In this document: in pieces, positions 55,748 through 64,000 of the stretch
How the letters are laid out: the number at the start of each line of letters is the position of its first letter
How positions within the stretch are numbered: the first letter of the stretch is position 1
Source: Paramyrothecium sp. XJ0827
Lineage: Eukaryota > Ascomycota > Sordariomycetes > Hypocreales > Stachybotryaceae
DNA length: 64,000 nucleotides
Assembly: GCA_020881915.1 (NCBI GenBank)
Contig: JAJFPB010000002.1
Span: 5,591,001-5,655,000, forward strand
Reading direction: 5' to 3'
Translations under genes and position numbers: made by a program
Notes under the pieces: model-generated
The model's input: the letters and a program-made list of their open reading frames with translations, nothing else
Database searches by the model: none
Told to the model about the DNA's origin: nothing

Positions 55748-56425
55748 AAGCTAAGCAAGATTGTAGCCCTAGAATGGATTTGTACAATAGCTGCAGTGAA
55801 ATTGGGCTTGGATACCATTCATGTCAAGTCGGATTTTCTCATTCGGTCCACGTACCGCCAACGACCCTCGCATACAGAGCCTTGACCTAATGACCGATGA
55901 AGTTGCCCATTCTGCCTCTCATGATAAGTACGATTAAGTAATGCGACGATGAATTAATCACAAATGTATCCCTTTGAATAGCGAGAGAAACAGAAACTGG
56001 GAGTCTTTATATTGCCTCCACTCAACCATTATGTTGTTGAAATCAGAGCGAATCATGTGAGCTTTTAATTGTGCCCTCGGCATTCGGAAGTTACATTTAA
56101 TCACATTTCAGGGACAAGTTTGCTGGTACAAGACACTCTACATGACCGCAGGACTCTCATTCCATGACCGACCAATATCAATCACGACAGCAGCACTACT
56201 ACACCCGAAATTATCACTAGGGACCTCCTCGTCAAGCTAGCTCCAGCTCGGTCGCCACCTTCACCATTGTCCTCGGACCATCTCATCAAAGTCGCCACCA
56301 GAGTTGCTGTCACCATGACCGGTCGCAGACAGCTCAGCTTGGCAAAGTCGAAGTCAAGCTCGACGTGTTGCCCAAATTAGTGATGTACACTTGGTCTGCA
56401 TAACTCGGCACGTCCTGAGCTTTCT
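55748..56425. other. Convergent intergenic region
   Basis: About 680 bp. No gene or repeat recognised. Confidence 0.55.
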
Positions 56426-57891
56426 TCAGGCCCGAGATTTCTCATATGCTGGTAGAGCCCATTTCCTCATCCATTTTGTTCTTAGCACCTGCTCTGCAGT
56501 CGGCCGCTCCTCGGGTCTCCAAGCTAGCATCCACTGTAAAAGCTCCAACAACGCATCCCTCTCCACCGGCTTGACAGGCTCCATGTCTCTGCGCCGTCGC
56601 GCACTCTGTACCGATTCTTCGAATCGCCTGTCCCATGAAAATATGGCACATTCCTCAGAACGTGGTTTCCATGTCTCGTCGAACCATTCGGCCCGGTTCT
56701 CGTACCTGTTCTGCCATTTAGATGGTGGTGGGCCTTGTAGATGGATTTGCTGGGCAATGATATCGTCCTGGGGCGCAAGATAATCCCCATCGATAAGAGA
56801 CCGATTTGAGAGAAATTCAAAGATGACGCAGCCAAGGCTCCATATATCTGACTCAAAAGAGAGGGGTGTGTTAGGCTCGAAGTAAGCCTCCGGGGGCCGT
56901 AGTACCAAGGGTGTGTATGACCCGAGGCGAGATTTATCGGAGGGTCGGAAAGCAACACCAAAATCATTCAGCAATAGACTTGCTTCGGCAAGACTGACTT
57001 CTGCGCTTGTCATACCAAGCCAGACGGGCGGTACGGCGTACTCGGGAACACCAGAGCCCGGTGGTATTGGTTTGCCGTCGACCCGGAAGACAGGTTCTGG
57101 CTCCGGGGCTCCGAATGTTTCATACAACTGCTCTACTGAGAGATTATTCAAGGAAGATGGTAGCTTGAGGAGTATATCCCCGAGGTGGATATCTAAAAAA
57201 GCACAGCAGTAGTCAGAGGAATAAGGTGTTCGGAGCAGAGACAACAATGAGCAAAGCACATACCGCCATGAGCATAACCCTGCGAGTGAACTAGTGATAC
57301 AGCAATTGCAAGCTGAGCAGCCAGGGACCGACCAACATCGAGCTGGAAAAGCCTAGAGTGATATCCCGCTTTCGTTTCCTTCAAGCTGCATCTAGCTGCT
57401 GTCGTCACAACACAAGGATGAGTTCCATTCGGGCCTTGGACGGTGAAGTGGTCAAGGGGCAAGGAAATCATAGAAGTGATATGTGTGTCGCGAGACAAGG
57501 CAGACATTCCTAGCTTGATCTGTAGCAAAGCATCCACCTCTGTCTTTTCCGCATCTGCGGTACCGACCTTGACGGCTACATATTGTGATGTGTTTGCATC
57601 GTGAGCGAGCCACACAGTTGAAAAGGTGCCATGGCCGAGCTTGTGCACAATGCGATACCGACCGTGAAGGCAGTCGTTGATATTGACGGGACGATAGCCT
57701 CCGTTGCAATAGTTACTGAGGCTCTCGACGTCTTCAATGTAGTTATACTCGATATATGTGTCTGGCGTGGCATGGTAAGGCCGGTGTAGAAAAAAGCGCG
57801 ACGGACGCGTTGAGCATGGGGATATGAATGGATATGTCTTTCGAGGAGATAGACGCCCACGCAGACCTAACATCCGCTTGGGATGAGCCAT
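56426..57891 (-). CDS. SRPK-like protein kinase with altered catalytic loop
   Basis: Exons 57891-57264 and 57192-56426, with a 71-nt intron, give 464 aa. The glycine loop GHGTFSTVWLAHD and VAVKVGTA (ATP lysine) are intact. The catalytic loop, spliced across the intron, reads HGDIHLGDI: the Asp base is kept, but the Lys and Asn of the usual HRDxKxxN are His and Asp. The DFG motif is present (LLNDFGVAF) and the activation segment leads to RPPEAYFEP and SDIWSLGCVIFEFLSNRSL. This matches the fungal SRPK-like group, which phosphorylates Ser/Arg-type proteins and is expanded in filamentous fungi. The loop change could lower activity. A basic N-terminus (RMLGLRGRLSPRKTYPFISPCSTRPSRFFL) could be a mitochondrial presequence (weak inference). 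Confidence 0.9.
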
Positions 57892-58703
57892 CTCCAGCTC
57901 GGCTCAGCCTCAAAGTGCGTGCGTGGAGCGTGCTTGGAAGTTCAGAGCAGCTTACAGCTTCCTTTACCCGTTGGTCGGGTTACTCGCAAGACCAACCTCG
58001 AGAATGTGAGATTGCTGTCTCATAATTGGCCTGTTGAGTGCCCCACACAACCTGGACAACTTGGTAGGGGCAAAGTGGTCCGTGCTAGGAGTGGACTAAA
58101 AGCAACGATGCTGTTGGTAAGCGAGAAGAGTCTGCGTTGCACCTATTAATTAACCCAATCCAAACCGTTCTGAGCCATGCCATGTCATGTGATGCCAGGA
58201 GCATTTAGCCCGTGAGTGAGTCTCGTCTCAACTGCCGTCGTCCATTGCCTAAGCCCATCGGCCCCGCCTCCGCATCAACCGGCCGTGCGGGGAAGTGGAC
58301 GCTTCCCCATGGAGTGGCGCGTTCGGCTTGTTGGAGGCTTCGGGACTGAAGTTGGCAGTGTTTGTTGCAACTAGTCTCTGAGAATGCGTCACAAAAAACT
58401 GGGTTTGGTGTGCCGGCAGCGTAAGCCCGACAAGTTTGACAAGTCGGGCCCACGATGCACGTCGTTCGGCACCATAAGCGTCGTTACTTGCTGTTCCAGC
58501 GGATAGCCGAGAACATAGCAAGAGTGCCGAACTTGTTGCCGAAGCCTAAGCCACTATTTATAGCGCCCAGAGTAGTCTGTGACATCAAGAGGCTACCAAC
58601 CAAGCAATGTCAAGCATTGATATGAGCATAGCATTCCCTGGATGTTTTTATTTGCTTTCTTCGCAGCTTGACAATATCGTCCCATCCCAAGTCGTCTCCA
58701 GCC
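57892..58703. other. Divergent intergenic region kinase / P450
   Basis: About 810 bp between the kinase and P450 starts. Contains an inverted repeat GCCCGAC / GTCGGGC (58425-58431 and 58443-58449). No gene recognised. Confidence 0.5.
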
Positions 58704-60516
58704 ATGACCGCCTCGGAGCACTCCGTAATTGCGAGCTTCGTGATTCAGCATTGGGTCGCGATATGTATAACCCTCCTCACGGCTCGGCTTGTGAGGAACA
58801 GGTTTCATAATGGACTAAACAAATACCCGGGGCCGTTTGTAGCATCTTTGACTGACTGGTGGAGATTTTGGGATGTCTACAAACAACGACCCGAGGTGAC
58901 ACATCAAAATCTTCATGCAAGACATGGCGATATTGTTAGACTAGGGCCCAACTGCCTGTCTTTCTCCGACCCAGAGGCATTGAAAGTAATCTATGGCCTA
59001 AACAAGGGTTTCGTAAAGGTAACATCTCAGCTTTTCCGATTGCGATACCACCGGCTCACGCTTCTTCAAAGTCCGACTTCTACGTCGTGCAACAGCCCCT
59101 AGCCCAAGGTCGATCACAGCCGTCACTGTTCAGCACGACCGACAATGCATTTCATGCTCAGTTCAGACGCTGTGTCAATGCGGCTTTCTCAATGTCGGCA
59201 CTTGTGCAGTACGAGCCGGCTGTGGACAACACCACAAGACTGTTCCTTGACCAGACGGAGCGCAGGTTCGCCAACAATGATGCGCGTTGTGATTTCACGG
59301 AATGGCTACAGTTCTATGCCTTTGACGTAATTGGTGAAATCACCTACGGCAAGCGACATGGCTTTTTGGAGCAGAATGCCGACGTCGATGGGATCGTCCA
59401 TTATCTGGGCCGGTTATTTCTCTACGTTGCACCGGTAGGCTAAATCTCAACTAATTCTTCATTGCGACTGCGCTGAACTTTGATACCAGATTGGTCAAAT
59501 ACCTTTCCTCGACAAGCTGTTTCTCAAAAATCCCCTGTATCTTCTGCTTTCTCATTTGAAGCTGACAGACTCGACATTTCCCGTAGCCCGCTTCGCCCAG
59601 GCGCGGATGAAGGAGCGCATTGGCGTTAACGATCCTCGGTTACCCATATCAGCACAGGAGGTTTGGTCCAAGAAGCCAGACCTGCTCTCCAAGTTTCTCG
59701 CGGCCAAGGAAGCTCGACCAGAGTTCATGACCGATCGACTGGTACAAACGATGGCCGTCAGCATGGCCTTTGCTGGTAGTGAGACCACGGCAATCACCCT
59801 TGCTGCGGTCTTTTACTACTTACTTCGAACGCCTTCAGCCATGCAGCGTCTTCGGGCCGAATTGGAGGAGTTTGAGCACCGCAGTGCTTTTGGTGACAAC
59901 ACCAGCGGGATTGTGAGTTGGGCCGAGGCACAGCAACTTACATACCTCGACGCCTGCGTCAAAGAGGCTTTCCGAATGCACCCCGCCGCAGGATTACCAT
60001 TGGAACGAATTGTACCCGAGGGTGGTGTCGAGATTGCTGGGCATTTTATCAAAGGTGGCACGATCGTCGGTTGCTCCGCTTGGGTCATCCACCGTCGTTC
60101 CGATATCTTCGGCGAGGACGCGGATGTTTTTCGACCAGAGCGCTGGCTGGTTAACGAGGCACTGGGGGATGAAGATCGAGTGGAGCAGGAGCAGAAGATC
60201 AAGAAAATGAACGCGAATATGCTGCAATTTGGCATGGGCAGCCGAACATGCATTGGGAAGAACATCAGCTTGCTGGAGGTGTACAAGCTCGTGCCTAGCC
60301 TGCTGCGTAGGTTTGAAGTAAGTCATCAAATTTCCTGGCCCCCGTCTCAGAAACAGATGATTGTAGAAAGAGGGACTAATCGAATCACAGATCCAGTTCG
60401 AAGATCCGGCGGTCGAGTGGCATTTGGTCAATGCCTGGTTTGTGAAACAGACAAATTTCTTTACCAAGTTCACGCGGCGGTCTATGGCAACCGAGAGATC
60501 CAAAGAATATAATTAA
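58704..60516 (+). CDS. Cytochrome P450, pisatin-demethylase-like
   Basis: Exons 58704-59018, 59072-59434, 59490-60317 and 60391-60516 give 543 aa. An N-terminal membrane anchor (VAICITLLTARLV) is followed by the proline-rich NKYPGPF. Further on are GDIVRLGPNCLSFSDPEALKVIY and the I-helix AFAGSETTAIT. The ExxR motif is KEAFR, and FRPERW follows. The heme loop is FGMGSRTCIGKNIS (Cys near residue 480). The order and spacing fit the fungal E-class group containing pisatin demethylase and related monooxygenases. It acts at the ER with a P450 reductase and oxidises small aromatic or terpenoid compounds; the substrate is unknown. Convergent with the MFS gene ending at 60980. The 2-oxoglutarate oxygenase further right may belong to the same pathway (inference). 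Confidence 0.95.
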
Positions 60517-60979
60517 TGAGGTTGTGCACATGAGCCACGATACAGAAGCTTCATGCTTGACGTCAACACCACTAGGAATAAATTTACAAATGTGGAGTCC
60601 TTGGCACCAGCCTTCTCTGCCTTCACTCTCCCGGCATGAGTGAGGATCAGATAAAGACTCAACCTTCAGATTAAAGGGCCATTTCTACTAGCAACTGTAT
60701 CCGTTGATGCACTTTGAACCGCCCTAGCGAGTTTGGTGCTGGACGGCACCTCTTTCTGCCTTAACCCACAAATGAGCCGTTACCGGGAATACCGTGTAAG
60801 TCAACGGGGGAAAAGCTTCAAATAGCAAATCTCTCGAGGCACTCTACCAAAAGTGAGGGCTGACAATAGATGAATCTGTGGATGTGGCTAATTGGACAGG
60901 TCATCCCTTGAGCCGTAAGTTGATAAGAACGTCTGCGTAATAAACCTGTTGACGGCACCTATAGCACTAGATGCCAACT
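60517..60979. other. Convergent intergenic region
   Basis: 463 bp between the P450 and MFS ends. Nothing recognised. Confidence 0.55.
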
Positions 60980-62741
60980 TCAGGTCTCTCCATCTATAGG
61001 GAAGCACCACGCGACTGCTGCAGCAAAGCAGACCAAGACAGAGCAAATATACAATATCGATGTTGTTGCAGTGCTGAATGTCGTTGCTATCACAGCAGAC
61101 GCTATGCCCGCGAGGCGGTTCAGCGCCAGTGCCACTCCACTCCCCGTTGCGCGATGGGCCGTTGGGAGTATTTCGGGCGTGAAGGCGTACAATGTGCTGT
61201 AGTAGATATTTATGCTGAAGGAGATGGCACAGCCCCAGAACAAGCCCTGCGCTGAACTGGTTACCCTTGTGTATCTAATGAATGAACCGGCTATGAAGAA
61301 GATCAGTTACGGTGTGGAAAGAAAGCAATAAGAACGAACCTGTAAGTAAAGCTCCAACAATCATGGTACCTCTCCGGCTGATGATTTTTTGTTTGTAAAG
61401 ATAGCCACCCAGTAGAGGTCCCGGTATTGCAAGCAAGTTCATCAGAGTGTAATCTCGCCAAACGGTCCCAGCTGGTTCCTGGATTTCTCCGTGTCTAGAA
61501 TCTTGAATGCGATTGGCCAGGTACTCGGGCAAATACAAGTAGAAGAGTGGATAGGAAAGTCCGACGAGAATCCAGGAAATCCAGGCAAGTATGACCGAAG
61601 CAGCTTGCTGGCGTGTCTTAAACAAGCCTTGGAAATGTGAAGCCACTTCGTTCATGAAATCAGTAGATTTTTCAGGAGAACGAACTGTGGGGGCACACAG
61701 GCCGTGTGCATTCAGTTCCTCAACGCTGAGGTCACATGGTCTCCCATATTTGCTCGCAAGGTCATGGAAAAAGGCAACGACCTCCTGGTCGCGACCTTGG
61801 CATAGTAGATACTTGGGAGTTTCATGTAGTCGAATGACAAGGACTCTAGCCATACTCATCAGGAGCACCAAGCTCCCAGCAATGACGTAAAGATAACGCC
61901 AGCCCATGTTGTTTTCACGACTACATCTCTGAGGAGAGTCTGGCAAACAGCTAAACCCGTCTTTCTCACATCTCGTTAGTTTATGACTTGCCCAATTCTA
62001 GACGTTGCTCTCAGACTCACCCATCAGCGGCCACGCAATTAGCCCAGCAACCGTCTGACCCACGCCCCACCAACAAGCCAGAACAGTCACCATCCACCTC
62101 TTGTTGCGAGGCAAGAATTCAAGGAAGACGGTAGCATCGAGGGCGAAGTTACCGCCCTCGCCGAAACCGGAAAGGATCACACATGTGATCCAGAGCTTGT
62201 AACCGGGAACCACGCCAGCTAGTATGCCGAAGAAAGCACACACAAAGAGGGAGAGGTTGAATGCCCAAGCTCGACCAACAATATCCGCTCCACTTCCCCA
62301 GAACAGGGAGCCCAACAACAGGCCTAGGTACAGGGCTGCCTGCCCACCTCTATGCCAAGTTGGATCATACTCTAGCACGACCTGCTTCGAAACAATACTA
62401 ATTAAGAATCCCATCAAGGAATCAGCGGCGTATCTGATTTCAATGTTAGCTATTTTTGGCAATCTTTGTAAGGGAATGAGGGTGTAAGCTTCTCACCCGA
62501 AGCCTGCTAGACAGAAAAGCTTCACATGGTAGCCTGTGAATCCGATCTGGTCAATGCTCTGCGCTGGTGTTAGCACGGCTGCTCGGTGAATCCGACATCA
62601 TTTCTGCACATCACTTCTGCGTACCCTGTCAACCAGGACCATTTTAGCGGCCACTGCATCTTCCAAACTATGAGGTTGAAGGAGGGGTGCGGTCTCGCTA
62701 GCGGCCAGAGCCGATGATGGGGCTTTGACCGATGGCGACAT
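60980..62741 (-). CDS. MFS transporter (metabolite symporter type)
   Basis: Exons 62741-62625, 62558-62497, 62433-62021, 61960-61340 and 61290-60980, with introns of 66, 63, 60 and 49 nt, give 507 aa. The acidic N-terminal tail (ETAPLLQPHSLED) is cytosolic. The first helix reads FCLAGFGYAADSLMGFLIS. The MFS motif between helices 2 and 3 is GSGADIVGRAWAF. GFGEGGNFALDATVFLEF and ACWWGVGQTVAGLIAWPLM follow. The join at 62020/61961 restores GFSC...CSRENNMGWRY, conserved in this fungal subgroup. Later blocks are RLHETPKYLLCQGRD and FAFTPEILP-like (LYAFTPEILPTAHRATGSG). It likely exports or imports a small organic compound. Together with the adjacent P450 and oxygenase this suggests a metabolite-handling trio. 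Confidence 0.92.
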
Positions 62742-63226
62742 GGCTTGAGCACAATAGAATGTGTATGGTCACTCTTCTGCCGTATAACCCTGGTCTAGGG
62801 GGATTACTTGTATGATTCGATTGTGGATATTTCGTCATCATTTGCCATCATTGCGTTTTCATGGTCATCGAGTCTGCAATAAAGGGAGTGAGTCCCCATA
62901 ACCACGAGAAACGCCGACCCGCAATCGATAGCTTGTGCGTTACCCAAATAGGAAATAATTTGGCCTGGTGGGCCGGGCCACCCCGTTCGCCTCGCCGGCT
63001 TCGGCTGAATAGTTCGGTGGTGCTTCGTTTTGGAGTCAGGATCTTTTGAAGCAGAGAGAGTGGAGAGGTTACATTTCACTATCACGCCCTGGGCATATCG
63101 CTCGAGGGAATAGCGCAAGTGATAATTGATGATATTTCTTACCTGGCAGAGAAGGATACACATCATCTTTTCCCTGATCACCCACCTCGAACAGAACAAA
63201 CGTGAGACCCCGCGTCTCCATCCAAC
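62742..63226. other. Divergent intergenic region MFS / oxygenase
   Basis: 485 bp between divergent starts, probably a shared promoter region. No site assigned. Confidence 0.5.
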
Positions 63227-64000
63227 ATGAGTTCAACGACAACAACCACAGCAGTACAAGTGCCAGAAATGTCCAGGCTCGTTTCGCAGCTGGTGGCGTC
63301 GTCTCAATCATCCCAAAGCCCCGTGACGATGCCGCCATTTGACCCGAAAGTCCACCTCGCTTTTGAGCCTCCCAAAAGGCACTATTCATTCACGCAGCTT
63401 GGCTTGGAAAGGCCCTCCAATGCTCCAGACTTCTGTTACTCAGAACCCTTCCAACTCTTTTCCGAAGAGGGCGTTCGTATGATACGACGTGAGCTGCTCA
63501 GCAAGCGAGTTCTCGACAAGCATCTGACGTCATGGCCTCGCGCTCCATGTATTATCAGCTACCACCAGGAGGTAAAATTCCGAAACTTATGCACTGGAGG
63601 TGATTGAATACTGCTAAATGAGATTTCCCAGACAGCAACGTGGATTAGGGACATGTGGAACCATCCGGCTGTTATCCAATGTATAGAGGAAGCTTTTGGC
63701 ATGCGACTCAAGGTTCTGGGACGGCAAGGTGAAATTGGACACTGTAATGTCCAGCTTGGTGCGGGAGGAGCAGAAGCTGTCTACAAGCTTGGTGAGCGCC
63801 CAGCACCGGCGCGAGAAGCACAATCGCCTGAGGAGTCGCAATATGACACCAAGATGACTGATGCATGGCACCGCGATTCAACACAACTTGTCGTAGTTGT
63901 TATGCTTAGCGACACGACCAACATGGTTGGAGGCGAGACTGCTATTCGCATAGGAGGCAAGGTCTTGAAAGCTCGAGGCTCACGCATGGGAGGCGCTGTC
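63227..64000 (+). CDS. 2-oxoglutarate/Fe(II)-dependent oxygenase-like protein, cut by the right edge
   Basis: Exon 63227-63571, intron 63572-63631, exon from 63632 open to the window end (238 codons seen). After a Ser/Thr-rich start, the sequence FDPKVHLAFEPPKRHYSFTQLG and YSEPFQLFSEEGVRMIRRELL resembles fungal oxygenases of this type. The metal-binding HxD is in DAWHRDSTQLVVVVML (His195, Asp197). NMVGGETAIRIGGKV follows, as expected before the distal His/Arg, which lie outside the window. The family hydroxylates small molecules or side chains using 2-oxoglutarate. Divergent from the MFS gene and close to the P450. The product call is good at superfamily level only. Confidence 0.82.

Noticed and set aside
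62804..63199. 131-codon minus-strand frame
   Set aside because: Lies in the promoter gap before the 2-oxoglutarate oxygenase start; no domain and no splice support.

Overview
The window reads as nuclear DNA of a filamentous ascomycete (Pezizomycotina). Protein-coding genes carry many short introns of about 45-75 nt with GTRNGT donors, CTAAC-type branch points and (C/T)AG acceptors. Gene content includes heterokaryon-incompatibility (HET) proteins, DUF6536, DUF7580, a fungal C2H2 family, tannase, a pisatin-demethylase-like P450, an NRPS and a hAT transposon. This points to Sordariomycetes-like fungi, but the genus cannot be fixed from sequence reading alone. No rRNA, tRNA or CRISPR was found.

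Left part (1-16 kb): the 5' part of a nonribosomal peptide synthetase (A-T-C, minus strand) runs off the left edge and faces an aldo/keto reductase gene. The fourth intron of that gene holds a complete 3.36-kb hAT element with 17-bp perfect terminal repeats and an 8-bp target duplication. Next come a soluble protein with a transglutaminase-like Cys-His-Asp arrangement and an orphan gene whose upstream region carries several TTGTCCCG dyads.

Middle part (16-38.6 kb): a frameshifted HET gene is followed by a divergent pair, a C2H2 zinc-finger protein and a DUF7580 (helical plus pseudokinase-like) protein, sharing a 336-bp promoter. Then come the housekeeping GMP synthase gene gua1, here split into 24 exons, a decayed F-box/LRR gene, a secreted DUF1593 protein, an intact HET gene and a DUF6536 membrane protein.

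Right part (40-64 kb): a NorA-like aldo/keto reductase, a membrane protein, a tannase/feruloyl esterase, an NAD(P)-binding reductase-like protein, an MFS transporter with a one-base frameshift, a third HET gene, an SRPK-like kinase with an altered catalytic loop, then a P450, an MFS transporter and a 2-oxoglutarate/Fe(II) oxygenase cut by the right edge. The last three could be a small metabolic cluster.

Exon boundaries were placed by reading splice signals and by keeping family motifs in frame. The summed exon lengths are divisible by three for every gene called intact. The one base missing in the MFS gene at 51.9 kb was detected the same way. Overall this is an accessory, fast-evolving region (self/non-self recognition genes, specialised metabolism, a transposon, decaying genes) interrupted by one conserved housekeeping gene.
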